A stretch of DNA of 60,000 nt from Takakia lepidozioides. Lineage: Eukaryota; Streptophyta; Takakiopsida; Takakiales; Takakiaceae. Made by a program: the position numbers and the translations under genes. This document shows, piece by piece, positions 11,936-23,069 of the stretch. Within the stretch, counting starts at the first letter, position 1, and every line of letters starts with the position of its first letter. The stretch is taken from contig CM060733.1 in the NCBI GenBank assembly GCA_030704615.1, positions 59,274,001 to 59,334,000 of the forward strand. The letters run 5' to 3'. A model generated the notes under the pieces. The model was not told where the DNA came from. It worked only from the letters and a program-made list of their open reading frames with translations, and ran no database searches.

Positions 11936-12417
11936 GGTCTCCTTAGGACTGCCCTAAGGAGCCCTAAGATGGGGAAAATAGAAATATATAAATTATTATT
12001 TATAATTGCCTTTAAGACACCTAAGAAGGGGGGAAATGTAAATATATATATGATTATTTATAATTACCCTTAGGACTTCTTAGGACAGTCCTAAGGAGTC
12101 CTAAGATGAAAAAAAATAGAAAGACATAAATATTTGCCCTTAAGACCCGTTTAGGCAGCCTAAGGGGTTATAAGAAGAGGAGAATGGAAACATATAAATT
12201 ATTATCTATAATTACCCTTAGTAAAAAGAGAAAAATTGAAAGATATAAATTATTATTTATAATTGCCCTTAGGACTCCTTAGGGCGGTCCTAAGGAGTCC
12301 TAAGAGGGAAAAATAGAAATATATAAATTATAAAAAAATAAAAAAATACACATTATTATACATAATTACCCTTAGGACTTCTTAGGATAGTCCTAAGGAG
12401 TCTTAAGAAGAGAAAAA
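11936..12417. repeat. Palindromic ~90-bp satellite, left part
   Basis: Units of about 85-95 bp contain the inverted phrase CTTAGGACTCCTTAGG ... CCTAAGGAGTCCTAAG followed by an AT-rich tail (aaaatagaaatatataaatta). About five copies. The array resumes at 21829 and was split by the MITE insertion. Confidence 0.9.
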
Positions 12418-12788
12418 TTAACCCTTAAGTTCCCAAGCTCTTTTTTGATTTTTTACCAATTTTGGGTACCCAGCTGCAGTAAATTGCCCCTATAAACCTA
12501 CCAAGAATCATCCACAGATTCCAGCCTTATAGCAGTGGGCCCAGCTCATTTATGCATGACATACCAAAAAATGAGCCAAGTCCACCGTGGAAATTGTGAG
12601 ATTATGATGGTGGCCCGGACCTCAAATATCAGGTCCCAAAGAAAAGTGAGAAAGAAATTGGTTTGACCAAATCAAAACCTAGCTTTATCCAATTTTGCTT
12701 GCCCCAAGACCCACCATTTCCAAATCAATAGTGGAGTGGCTATGACCCGACTAAATTGTAGGTCCAACTGATTTTTTCACTTATGGTT
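12418..12788. mobile_element. piggyBac-like MITE, left half
   Basis: Begins with target TTAA (12418-12421) and terminal repeat CCCTTAAGTTCCCAAG (12422-12437). The exact reverse complement CTTGGGAACTTAAGGG followed by TTAA ends the right half at 21828. TTAA targets with CCC...GGG termini are the piggyBac hallmark. No transposase frame is seen, so it is a non-autonomous element of about 820 bp once the inserted retrotransposon is discounted. Confidence 0.8.
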
Positions 12789-12875
12789 TGTCGTGCACCT
12801 AAGCATCGTGCCACAACATACATCGCTGTCCACCATACATTCTAAGCACACAATCCTAGAAAGCTATGCCACAAT
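12789..12875 (-). repeat. Element 1 terminal repeat B2
   Basis: 87 bp, identical to B1 (13191-13277) except for one C/T change near 12856. On the element strand it starts attgtggcatag and ends gtgcacgaca. It forms the outer 3' end of the element and directly follows A2. Confidence 0.9.
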
Positions 12876-13188
12876 ACATAAACTAAGTCAAGCCAAGGGC
12901 ACCTTTGCTAAAGAAATCCACCCTACAAAGCCCTCACCACACTCCTTCTCAATACCTAGAGCTATGGAGGTGGGAGAGGCTCATGGAGGCTCAACTACAA
13001 GAAGATGAGCCCTCCTCAACATTCACAAGGGGAAAACCCATCCTCATGTCCCAAGTGAGGTTTGACACCTCACTTGGCATGTGAGACCAAATGAAGTCCC
13101 AACACACAAAATACAAATATAAATGTCCAAAATATCCGAGTTAACTAGAAGTAGGTAATTCTAGTTAACCATGACTAAAACCATGACA
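12876..13188 (-). repeat. Element 1 terminal repeat A2
   Basis: 313 bp matching A1 at 21068-21368 (301 bp) with few substitutions and a 12-bp internal duplication near the 5' end (ccatgactaaaaccatgaca against ccatgaca). On the element strand it starts tgtcatgg. Unlike an LTR it is flanked on both sides by the B repeat. Confidence 0.9.
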
Positions 13189-13190
13189 GT

Positions 13191-13277
13191 TGTCGTGCAC
13201 CTAAGCATCGTGCCACAACATACATCGCTGTCCACCATACATTCTAAGCACACAATCTTAGAAAGCTATGCCACAAT
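13191..13277 (-). repeat. Element 1 terminal repeat B1
   Basis: 87-bp copy of B2. Upstream on the element strand is the purine tract CTAGGGGGACG, in the position of a polypurine tract. Downstream, AC separates it from A2, giving the junction GACA-AC-TGTC. Confidence 0.9.
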
Positions 13278-13550
13278 CGTCCCCCTAGCTAGTGATTAGG
13301 TCCCTCTAACACCGGATAGCTGACAAGTATCCATCTCAATAAAATCATTGCTTGGTCTTCAATCGCACATGTCCCAGTATCTAAAGTCAATAGATCAAGA
13401 GGGCGGGTGCAAAAGTAGGCCCATCGTTACTCGCCTTCCTGCAATCCATGATCTTCAATTAAATATCCATGGCGTTGAGCTCCCATTAGCTAGACCTTGG
13501 ATCACTTATCAATTCCCCCATTGTCATGCCCACTACCTATGTCCAAGGCA

Positions 13551-13778
13551 TCATGGACACAACCATTCTCCACTAGGAACCTCCTCAAGTGGCGGTGTCA
13601 AGCATCCCATGTGCCACCCCCTTGAGCATTTGTCACACACCAACATGGTCGCGGCACCACCAGCATGCCCACATAGCATGCAACGCAACCCTGCAGGTAC
13701 CACTGCAAGGTTGGGGTCTATCCTCCCATCCACACGTGGAAGGTGACATGGCGCACAATTGCGCATATGGTCCTTCAT
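13551..13778 (-). pseudogene. PHD finger at the integrase C-terminus, element 1
   Basis: Follows the integrase with a one-base frame change at 13775-13778. The pattern is C-x2-C...C-x2-C-x4-H-x2-C...W-x-C (CMLCGHAGG ... LVCDKCSRGWHMGCLTPP ... GEWLCP), a C4HC3 PHD finger cut by a stop just after WLCP, before the last Cys. PHD fingers usually read the histone H3 tail or its methylation state. Element 2 has the same domain in the same place, so it is an established part of this family. The likely role is tethering integrase to particular chromatin, by analogy with chromodomains of chromoviruses. Confidence 0.85.
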
Positions 13779-14830
13779 ACCATGCCATCTCGACCCTCCA
13801 AAATCAACACTCCTGAAGGCAACACCTCCTGGACCCTTAGAATCACACGCCCTGCTATGACATCCAAAGTCGTAGGCACTATCTGCTGCAGATACACATA
13901 GTCCCCAGGGTGGAAATGCTGAACACCTAGCCGATATCCCCCTCCACGTATAGTGGCGTACCTCAATGTGTCTCGGTATTGGGCAATAGCAAGGTTCTCA
14001 AAAGCCATAGGCATGACTCTCTTGAACAACTCTTCCCGTTGGGCACATGCTTGTGTCCACACATCCGGATCATCAAGGTTGAGAACTACTGCAGTCTCCC
14101 TGCGAATAGATGCAGGCAAATCTGGCTCTCGGCCAAAGAGAAGGAAATAAGGCGAGAACGAGGCAAGTGATGCTTGTTTGCTAAACCTGTAGCCCATGGC
14201 CAACCAAGGTAGCTGAAGGTCCCAATCTCCTAAGTGTCCCTTCTATAAGTCATACTTGCGCAATCCTCGCTTGACTGTTTGTACAACCCTCTCTACCAGG
14301 CCATCAGCCTCGGGATGATCCCGAGAAGTACTGCGGTGATCTATCAAGGCTTGCTCATACAAAGCCTGAAACTCCCCCAAGAACTCTCTCCCCTGGTCCG
14401 TGAGTACCTCGGCTGGAGCACCAAATTGGCTAAGCACTCGATCTAAGAATGCATACGCAGCCCCCTCACTTGCCTTGTCAGGCAATGCCACCAGTTCAAT
14501 CCACTTGGAAAAATGTTCTACCATCACCAGCACATACTTGTTATGACGAATCATTAGTGGCAATGGGCCTGCAAAGTCAAGACTCCAACGATAGCCCAAA
14601 CCCATAATGGATAAAAGATGCAATTGTGGAGTAGGTGCATTGAAATAAGCTCGCACTCTATCACACACCATGCACCTTGCCACTAACTGTTGCACATCCG
14701 TGTGCATACCCCGCCACCAGTACTGTCCTTGCTGCAAACTATGAGTGCGCCGCACCCCAAAATGTCCCAACTCCTCATGGGCATAGCGTACCAATCGCGC
14801 TCGTTGTGTTGGATGATGCACAATCCTCAC
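13775..14830 (-). pseudogene. Integrase (DDE), element 1
   Basis: Contains the HHCC zinc-binding head (HEELGHFGVRRTH ... CMVCDRV) and catalytic core: first Asp in SLDFAGPLP, second in LTDQGREF, Glu in ADGLVERVVQ. A TAG at 14243-14245 (YDL-stop-KG) interrupts; the same frame then continues with WLAMGYRFSKQAS and a GPY/F-like C-terminal segment (PGDYVYLQQ ... GRVILRVQEVLPSGV). Element 2 has CAA at the stop position, so the TAG is a recent mutation. The protein would insert the cDNA into chromosomes. There is no tyrosine recombinase, which matters given the split-repeat ends. Confidence 0.9.
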
Positions 14831-14919
14831 TCGTCCATCCTCATATACTCGGAGTAGGTGAGTCCCCTCCTACTTGAACCTCTTGGCTCGTTGTAGGATC
14901 CGATCTCTCTCCTTAGCAG

Positions 14920-16512
14920 TCACACTGGCTCCTGTCTCTCTAGTACGAAGGTAGGCCAACACTGTTGCATCTTCATGCACATCTTTAGCACCACCAAGCT
15001 CTCACTGATCTCCGGATCGTCATGCACACCATCTACATGACCAATGTTATGGGATGGACCAGCTTGAGCTCCCATTGCTAGGATGCACAAAAAGGCAGAT
15101 GCATGCCATCCTGACACCATCTCCTCATCTGTCTCACCATACCACCGAGCTCCAGTATCATCATGCTCGCTTGTGCATGGATTACGACTCAATCCATTTG
15201 CATCCCGATTGACAATACCGGCTCGATGCACCACCTGAAAGTCGTATTCTTGAAGCATAAGTGCCCACCGTGCAAGCTTCCATGTAAGCTTGTCTGACTC
15301 CATCAACCACTTCAATGGTTGGTGATCCATGACAAGGATGAAGAGATTGCCATAGAGATAGCATCTGAAATGTGTCACTGCCCATACTGCAGCTAGACAC
15401 TCCCCTTCATAGGAACTATACTTCACCTTGGCATCATTGTTTGAGCGGCTAGCATATGCCACTACGAACTCTCTTCCCTCATCATCCATCTGTGTGAGCA
15501 CTGCTCCAATCCCCAACATACTCCAATCCGTATGTAGCTGGAAAGGCCGCCCTCGAATAGGCCGCCTCAGAATAGGTGCAGAAGTCAATCGAGCCTTGAG
15601 TTCCTCAAAGGTTTCCTCCTGCTCCTCCTCCCACTGCCACTCCTGACCCACCTTGGTCAACTTAGTAAGAGCCTTTGCAATGCTGCTAAATCCCTTGACA
15701 AACCGTCGATAGTAGTTTGTCAACCCCATGAAAGCACGAACTCTGTTAACATATATGGGGCGTGGAATGCGTGCAATGGCCTCCACCTTCATCTTTTGAA
15801 CACCCAATCCTCCAGGGTATATCATGTGGCCCAGATACTCAATCTGGTTGTGGAAGAACTTGCACTTCCCAGGGTGCAATTTCAACCCATGCGCTCTCAA
15901 GCGCTCAAACACCACCTGAAGATGTCTCTCATGCTCTTCAACCGTAGCACTAAAGACGATGATGTCATCAATGTAACACCGGGCAAAATCTAGCCCCGCA
16001 AGAATCCTATCCATAACCCTCTGAAACTCTGCAGGAGCATTATTCAACCCAAACGGTAGGAAACGCCATTGGTACAAGCAATCCTTCCATGTTGGTCAAT
16101 CCCCCAGAATGTCGTCTTTTGCTTGTCAGCCTCTTTGATTGGCAACTGGTGGTAACCGGATCGCAAGTCCAATGTGCTAAACACCTTCGCATGCCCAATG
16201 GCATCAAAGATTTCCTTTGGAGTTGGCATGGTATATCTATCGGACTTAGTCTGACGGTTCACAGGACGATAGTCCCCACACATCCTTCTTTCTGTCCAAT
16301 TGCCATAGATATCCTTCTTAGCTGGCATCACCGTTGTCGAGGCATACTCCCCGCCTGACAACTCCCAATCCAACTTCAAACAACTCCATAGTCCGTGACT
16401 GGATCAATGACCTCTCCATGTCACTATACCGGTAGGGCCTTCGAAAGATTGGCGTGTCACTTGCCAAATCAATACGAATCTCTTGACCCTTCAAACCCCC
16501 CAAATCCTTCAA
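14920..16512 (-). pseudogene. Reverse transcriptase and RNase H, element 1
   Basis: Ty3/gypsy-type RT. It reads MKDLGGLKGQEIRIDLAS at 16512, PTPKEIFDAIGHAKVFSTLD, the catalytic CYIDDIIVFS, then an RNase H-like segment (HTDWSMLGIGAVLTQ ... DHQPLKWLMES) and the connector HRAGIVNRDANGLSRNP leading into integrase. Frameshifts near 16330 and 16060 break it into three frames; from 16077 to 14920 it is open for 385 codons. A one-base shift near 16550 separates it from the methyltransferase, to which it was fused. Confidence 0.93.
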
Positions 16513-16541
16513 ACCGAAGGCAAAGCAATTTCTATAAGCCC

Positions 16542-18143
16542 TTAGAAATCGTTGGATCCTCCGTCTCTCTCCTCCGGTGACTGTAGGTCCAACATCTGGC
16601 TCCCAATTGTCCTCAGTGACTGCAACCTTGGGTACATCAGGCTTGGGGGTAGGAGACGAATCATTTGGTTGCTAGATAGCAACCTCTTGGCCTTGTCCGC
16701 CCAATCTGACTGTGGCGTAGCCTCCACTTGCTCTGCCATAACCACCTTGAGAACATCCTCTGGGGAAAAAACATTCTCAACCTCTTCAAAAACATTGGCC
16801 ACCTTGGCCTCCAACTGATCCTCAGTGTATGGCTCTCCCCACTCCTCATATTGCTGCTTGAGAGATCCAATGACTCTCTCTTGCCGCATCTCATCCCACA
16901 TCTGCCATGGGTTTTTGCACCCCATGATCCTGTGTTCGCCCCCACTCACAGCCTCAACCGTCCCGGTTGGCAGAAGGGATACAATACCAAATGGGAGTGC
17001 AGAAGTAGCCACCACTGTCTGCAACCTCCGTTGCTCAGCCATGCACAAGCCAATGACCCATGTCAAGCAATTTAGATCCATTGCTTGACCCAACACATGT
17101 CGGCGTGATGCCTCTGACAGAGCTGGCACAGCTGTAGTGCCTGTGGCAAATCCCATTGCCCGCTCTTGCTCATCTGCATTGGGCTCCACCAATTGCTGTA
17201 GCACACTGTCCCAAATCAACCCAGGACTATTGTCTTGAAAAGCATGAGACGAGGGAAAGCTCATGAGCGTAGGCAAGGCCATACGTGGCTGCCCCACTCG
17301 ATTTACCACTGCTAGAGGTGGACGGTCATCATGTCGCACCCTCTGTGGTTGCCTCCCTTGGTCCAAAATGCCCTCAACTGTGAGATTGGGTGGCCGTTGA
17401 ATGGAATCGTATGCTCTCTTGAGCAGCTCTGGTGGTGCAAGATTGGTCCACCACAATCGAGGTCGATGCGCTCGTGATCCCACCGCTGCTGCATCCAATA
17501 GAACCGCCGATCCAATCCAAGACTGCACCTGATGCACACTGGCCATAACCCTGGTCCGAGAGTCCCTCATAAGAGGAACATTCTCCTAGATATAGGCTAG
17601 AGGTTGCACTTGCCTCGTCTGCAAGTCACGCAACACTCTCAACATCTCCCAAAACAAATGCGATCATGCATCATGTAAGCCGTTCCCATAACCTGCGGGA
17701 GAGTGTCCTTGGCAAGGCCATCCAGCTATCACCAAGTCAATGGCACCATGCCGGTCCAAATCATCCGCCCCCAGCAAGGTAATGTCTGCTGGCAAGGCCT
17801 TTTGATACCTTTGAATTGCTGAGAGAGGCAACAACTCAGGATACCGGTGTGTGAGCAAGGCGATGTGGCACATAGAAATACGCCAAGCTATCTCATCCTT
17901 CTCCACATACAAGTACTTGCGTACTTTAATCCCAGCTTGCAACACTCCTGCAAGCCCAGTGCTCATGCCTCCAAACAGGTCTAGCAAACAAATCCCTAAG
18001 TCAGGTGGTTGCCAGGTAATGGGCACTGTATCCAAAGGAGCTAACTGAGGAAGTCCAGGTGATGTCACTGAACTCCCTTCACTCACCAATGGATATGCCT
18101 CCTGCCATGCTTGGTGCACACACTCGCCTGCTACTCGATGCAT
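16542..18143 (-). pseudogene. DNA (cytosine-5) methyltransferase domain, element 1
   Basis: Motif I DLFGGMSTGLAGVLQAG binds S-adenosylmethionine. Motif IV AGWPCQGHSPAGYGNG supplies the catalytic Cys (PCQ). Motif VI is ENV, then SRAHRPRLWWTNL resembles motif VIII, and NADEQERAMGF ... SEASRRHVLGQAMDLN resembles motifs IX/X. All appear in canonical order over about 530 residues, so it is a full-length catalytic domain. Two stops interrupt it: TGA at 17664-17666, where element 2 has Arg, and TAG just before ENV. It lies between protease and RT, where gypsy elements normally have nothing. I recall reports of C5-methyltransferases in retrotransposons of charophytes and dinoflagellates. The target-recognition region lies between motifs VIII and IX. 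Confidence 0.92.
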
Positions 18144-18151
18144 ATACTTAA

Positions 18152-18394
18152 CTATACCCCACAGTGAATATGAACAGACACATGAGGAAGCAAATCAGCC
18201 TTGTATGCCAATTGTTTGTCCTCATCAGGTGGTGGCCTATCATCTGCATGGCTATTGCCCTCCAAGAGCTCACCACCCCAAGCCATCACCCCTGCGAATG
18301 CAGCCAATGTGGGCATCATGTTCCTATGTTCCACCGCTACATTCCCAATAAACCGCACTGGGAGCAGTGCACGTCGACCATCCCCTGACTGCTA
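18152..18394 (-). other. Stop codon with readthrough context and downstream frame, element 1
   Basis: The protease frame ends with TAG at 18394-18392, followed at once by CAGTCA. This fits CARYYA, the leaky context known from tobamovirus-type readthrough. The same frame stays open after the stop (QSGDGRR ... RFIGNVAVEH ...) to 18152 and is conserved in amino acids with element 2, so it is translated sequence. It links protease to methyltransferase. Confidence 0.7.
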
Positions 18395-19084
18395 TTCCGG
18401 CCTGTAGGATATTGTTTCCTCCCAAAAGTCCAAAGTAAAGCCCATCGTGTATAACACAACCCCACCAACAAGCACATCATAAGACATTGTGTCCGTAACA
18501 ATGGCTTTAGCTCTCATGGCAGAGCCATCTGCAGGATGATCTGGCTGCAATCGAATGAAGAGCTCATGGCGTGTAATCCCTCGTGCCTTCTCTAAACTGC
18601 CCAAAGATGTTTGAATTTGGAAATGACAAGGCTCCAAATCCGCCTCTGTAAGGCCCAAGCCTGCAATTGCTGCTCTCCCCAACATCAATGGTTGTGCTCC
18701 CGAGTCCAACAAGACCTGCAGTGGCCTATACCTCTTCCCGGCTGGGCCACCCAACTGAAACACACCATCCTGATTGTCCACCAGGACTACCCTAGGAGTC
18801 ACCATACTACGCTCAATGGTTGGTCTAGCTGACAACTCCTGCAACCTTGCAGCTGCCGCTTGCCATGGCGCAGCTGTGGCTGTTTTCACCCTTGAATCCA
18901 AGGCATCCATGCACTACATTTGATCCGCTATCCCCGCAGATAGTGTTGATGCATCACCACTCTCACAGAGTGCAGCTGCCAGTCTAAACACTGCAGCTGG
19001 CCGCATCCCCGACATTGCAATTGTCATGGCAGAAAACAATGGAGCTTGGCAAATTGCCGTAGCCGCCCCCTTAAGCTTGCCAAA
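18392..19084 (-). pseudogene. Aspartic protease region, element 1
   Basis: From 18910 the frame contains VLLDSGAQPLMLGRAAI, the retropepsin D-S/T-G active site with hydrophobic flanks, and later SYDVLVGGVVLY, matching the second conserved hydrophobic motif (ILGxxxL-like). Upstream the same frame extends to about 19084 (ICQAPLFSAM ... RLAAALCESG) with one TAG at 18916-18914. Sequence matches element 2 closely. It would release gag, methyltransferase, RT and integrase from the polyprotein. Confidence 0.85.
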
Positions 19085-19260
19085 TATTAGCCTCCAAGGA
19101 CCCCAAAATAGTCCTCCAAATAGCCCTCCAAAGGCTCCAAATATTTGCCAAATATTGGTCTTCAAGGACCCCCAATAGTCCTCCAAATAGTCCTCCAAAC
19201 ACCCCTTCAAGAGCTCTTCAAGTGTCTTACAAAAGCTCCTCAAAGGACCCCCCAAAGATC
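19070..19260. repeat. Short tandem repeat 'cctccaaatag' in element 1
   Basis: Irregular ~18-20-bp repeats of ccaaatagtcctccaaa, lying where the gag-protease linker should begin. They replace the Gag and zinc-knuckle region present in element 2. Confidence 0.7.
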
Positions 19261-19297
19261 CTCCAAAGGCAATACTCCTCCAGATACACCCTAGATG

Positions 19298-19560
19298 TCA
19301 TACACTTTTAATGAAAAAGTATGGTAGGCAAAGTCTCTCCACTTGTATCCATACAATGTTCACAAAAGTGTATGGTGGGGCAGAGTGAGCCCATACACTG
19401 TTCACAAAACGTATGTTGGGCAGAGGGGGCCCAAACTCTGTTCGCAAAAGTGTATGTTGGGCAGAGGGGTTCCATACACTGTTCACAAAAGAGTATGATG
19501 GGCAGAGGGAGCCCATACACAGTTTCTTGAAGAGTATGGAGACTAGGGTTTGTAGAGTAT
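19298..19560. repeat. ~50-60-bp minisatellite in element 1 leader
   Basis: Four to five copies of a unit with 'catacactgttcacaaaagtg' and 'atgttgggcagaggg'. Non-coding, within the element's long 5' leader. No counterpart was noticed in element 2. Confidence 0.8.
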
Positions 19561-21067
19561 AGTAAGAAACACCTTCTTCTTGGTATCTTCCCCCCTAACA
19601 TGCATGCAAGATTGCATTATCTTACTTTGCAATGCATTCATCCCAAATTGACAAGTTCCTCTTGATCTCCTTGGAACTCATAGCAAGCTAATGTGCCCAA
19701 TGACAAGTGCCAAGCCTTGCTTGAATTTGAAATTTGTATGCCATCTTCCATGTGCTTTCCCTTGCATGGGCTAGTCACACACACTTCCACCTCTTGACCT
19801 AGGTGTTCTCTTCATTCATCATAATGTGTATCCATACCTCTATTCAAGAGCTCATCTTCTCAAACTTGAAGTCACAAGCCCTAAAGAGCATGCTCCACAT
19901 AAGCATCACTTGCTTGATCAACCATCCACCACAAAACTTAAGCAAAAAAGGAATGAATACATGAGCTTCACCTTCCCCTTCCTTGTCTTGTCACATGCTA
20001 ATGTATGGTTGAAGTTGCTATGCATGCCGTGAGCCACAATCTCATTTCTTCATGAAGACCACCTCCAATGATCTCCCACATGTGTTCCAAGCTCTTCAAT
20101 ACTCTAGGCTTGGTTTCACATCATCATGGATAGAATTCTCACCCACATGCTTCCCTTTGGAGTTATCTTGAGCTTCTTGATGCTCTCCAAGTGGTTGTTT
20201 TTGTTGTCTTCAAGCCCTAGCCTATGTAGCTCCTTGGCTTTTCTTCCACAACATGCACCACCTCATACATAAGGAATGAACTTGCTCACTTCACCTTCTA
20301 GCTCTCCTCAAGCTTGAATTGAAAGCCACACATGGAAAGCATGCTCCACACATGCGCCACTTGCTTGGTCAATCACTTGCTTGACCAAGAGCAATCCAAG
20401 AACTCATAGAACTAGCAAAAACACTCTCTTCTAGCGCCGCCTTCGCTTGCTTGTTTGTCAACCAAATGAAACCCTACTTGGCTTCATTTCACCATGGATA
20501 AAACAACCACTTCTTAGCTTCTCTTGAGCTACTCAATGCTCCTCAAGCTACCTTTGTTGTACTCCTCATATGGTGTTTCCAACCCAAGCATGTGCCGCTC
20601 TTTGGCTTCTCTTTCACACCATGAACAAGTACTAGAGCTTGCTCTTGAAACCCTAGTGTTTATCTTCTCCACACACAAGACGCTTCTCTTGTGATGCAAG
20701 AGCTCTTTTCCAAGCTGTCAAACCCTTAGTGCACATACAAGCACTTACCTTGCAAAACCATGCAAGCTTTGTGATATAAGAGCTCTCTCCTTAAGCTCTC
20801 CACCTCTGCAAAGTCTTGTAACTCAAGAGCTCTCTCCTTGAGCTCTCCACCTCTTTGATGCAATGCAAAAACACTCCTCCTTGTAGCACCTTGCAAGCCT
20901 TGTGAGATACTTGAGCTTTCCTAGCTCTCTCACTCCTTGGTGTACACCAACACAAGTGCTAAAACTAATCCTTACACTCCGTACTCACAAGCATAAGGTG
21001 ATCTTCTTGTAATGATAATGGAAGTGAACACACAATGGAAACACTCCACTCATGAATCCACTCATTC
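19561..21067 (-). other. Non-coding 5' leader of element 1
   Basis: About 1.5 kb without a gene. It has phrases such as 'agctctctccttgagctctccacctct' and 'catgctccacacatgcgcc', reverse complements of which resemble the repeats in the leader of element 2. Gag appears to be lost or replaced here. Confidence 0.6.
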
Positions 21068-21368
21068 ACATAAACTAAGTCAAGCCAAGGGCACCTTTGC
21101 TAAAGGAATCCACCCTACAAAGCCCTCACCACACTCCTTCTCAGTACCTAGAGCTATGGAGGTGGGAGAGGCTCATGGAGGCTCAACTACAAGAAGATGA
21201 GCCCTCCTCAACACTCACAAGGGGAAAACCCATCTTCATGTCCCAAGTGAGGTTTGACATCTCACTTGGCATGTGAGACCAAATGAAGTCCGAACACACA
21301 AAATACAAATATAAATGTCCAAAATATCCTAGTTAACTAGAAGTAGGTAATTCTAGTTAACCATGACA
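21068..21368 (-). repeat. Element 1 terminal repeat A1 (5' end)
   Basis: 301 bp, starting tgtcatggtt on the element strand at 21368 and ending tttatgt at 21068. It matches A2. No B sequence lies on either side, so the 5' end carries A only. Confidence 0.9.
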
Positions 21369-21828
21369 GGTCGCTTTGCATGCAATTACTTGGGGTTGAA
21401 ATCTCAAAATTGACAAGAGAAAATGTGCCTCCAAATAAAGTACTTTTTTTTCTACAAATTTTTTAAAAGCCAATGGTGGATGTGTGTATGTAATGCTCAC
21501 ACACCACAAGGTGAAGTGTTTTTTCTAAAATTGCTAATTTTCTGCCAAAAATGGCCTTTGGAGTGCAATCTGATTTGGGCTTGTTTACCTACCACGTCAG
21601 CGGTCAACAAGCCCTTTTTCAGGCCCAAAACGTAAATGAGTGATCTAAGATATTTTGTAGGTCGTAGCTTTTGTTTTTTTTCAATTTTGTTTTTTGCATC
21701 ATACTCGAGACAAATCCTTTGTCATTAAACTTCAGGAGTGGGGCCCATCAGATTAGATCTGCAGAAATTTGGTCGAACTGCAAATTCAAAGTGACCCGAT
21801 TCAGGTCACTTGGGAACTTAAGGGTTAA
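21369..21828. mobile_element. piggyBac-like MITE, right half
   Basis: Continues the MITE interrupted by element 1. It ends with CTTGGGAACTTAAGGG (21809-21824) and TTAA (21825-21828). No coding frame. Confidence 0.8.
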
Positions 21829-22795
21829 GACCCATTTAAGCAACCTAAGGAGTTATAAAAGGGGGAAAATAGAAACATATCATTATTATCTATAATTGCC
21901 CTTAGGACTCCTTGGGACTGCCCTAAGGAGTCCTAAGAGGGGAAAACGGAAATATATAAACTATTATTTATAGTTACCCTTAGGACTCCTTAGGACTGCC
22001 CTAAGGAGTCCTAAGAGAGGGAAAAATAAAAACGTATAAATTATTATTTATAATTACCCTTAGGGCTTCATAGGACAGTCCTATGGAGTCATAAGATGAG
22101 AAAAATGGAAAGACATAAATAATTGTCCTTAAGACCCGTTTAGGTAACCTAAAGGGTTATAAGAGGGGGAAAATAGAAACATATAAATTATTATCTATAA
22201 TTGCCCTTACGACTCCTTAGGGCCGCCCTAAGGAGTCCTAAGAAGGGGTGAAATTGAAAGATGTAAATTATTATCTATAATTGCCCTTAGGACTCCTTGG
22301 GGCTCTAAGAGGAGGAAAATAAAAATATGTAAATTATTATTTATAATTGTCCTTAGGACTACTTTAGGCCACCAAGGAGTCCTAAGAGGGGGGGGGGAAA
22401 TAAAAATATATAAGTTATTATTTATAATTACCCTTAGGACTTCTTAAAACATTCCTAAGGAGAAAAATGGAAAGACATAAATAATTGCCCTTAAGACCTG
22501 TTTCGGCAACCTAAGGGGTCCTAAGAAAGGGAAATTTGAAAGATGTAAATTATTATTTATAATTGCCCTTAGGACTCCTTAGGGCGCCACTAAGGAGTCC
22601 TAAGAGTGGGAAAATAAAACGATATAAAATATTATTTATATTAGCTTCCTAAGAGGAGGGAAAATGGAAAGATGTATTTTGTTATTTATAATTACCTTTA
22701 GAAAGATGTAAATTGTTATTTTTGATTGCTCTTAGGACTCTTTAGGGCGGCTCTAAGGAGTCCTAAGGGGAGGGAAAAAAAACAAAACAAAACAA
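21829..22795. repeat. Palindromic ~90-bp satellite, right part
   Basis: Ten or so further units of the CTTAGGACTCCTTAGGGC ... CCTAAGGAGTCCTAAG satellite, same orientation as the left part, ending with a short aaaacaaaacaaaac run. Each unit can form a long hairpin. Confidence 0.9.
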
Positions 22796-22802
22796 AACAA
22801 AC

Positions 22803-23005
22803 ACTGTAATAAATGTATCAACTTTGATCATTACATTTAAAGAATCACATGTACTATTTATTGTACCGACAAAATTTGAGGTGACACCATTTATTACAAT
22901 TAAAACAAGATTTTGTCCTCGATAAACGTTCATACGGCTATTTGTAATGCACCGACATCTATTTTTAAATAAACTTTCATGAGTTAGTACCTATTCAAAA
23001 AGTGC
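22803..23005 (+). repeat. Right flanking direct repeat of the satellite
   Basis: Copy of 11722-11935 ('ataaatgtatcaactttgatc ... gcaccgacatc ... gttagtacctat'). Confidence 0.75.
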
Positions 23006-23069
23006 GTGGGATAAGGTTAATAAATAGCAACTTTTCATTCTGTTTTCATCCACTTATTTTCCATTCATT

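Larger units (their letters stand above)
12789..21368 (-). mobile_element. Gypsy-type retrotransposon element 1 with DNMT and split direct repeats
   Basis: An 8.58-kb element on the minus strand inserted in the MITE. Order from 5' to 3': A1 (21368-21068), long non-coding leader, protease, methyltransferase, reverse transcriptase/RNase H, integrase, PHD finger, purine-rich tract (CTAGGGGGACG), B1 (13277-13191), dinucleotide AC, A2 (13188-12876), B2 (12875-12789). The outer ends are TGTC and GACA. On the plus strand the left flank ends GGTT and the right begins GGTC, consistent with a 4-bp target duplication with one change. No gag is found. Stops and frameshifts show it is dead. It is related in protein sequence to element 2, but its terminal repeats differ. 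Confidence 0.92.
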
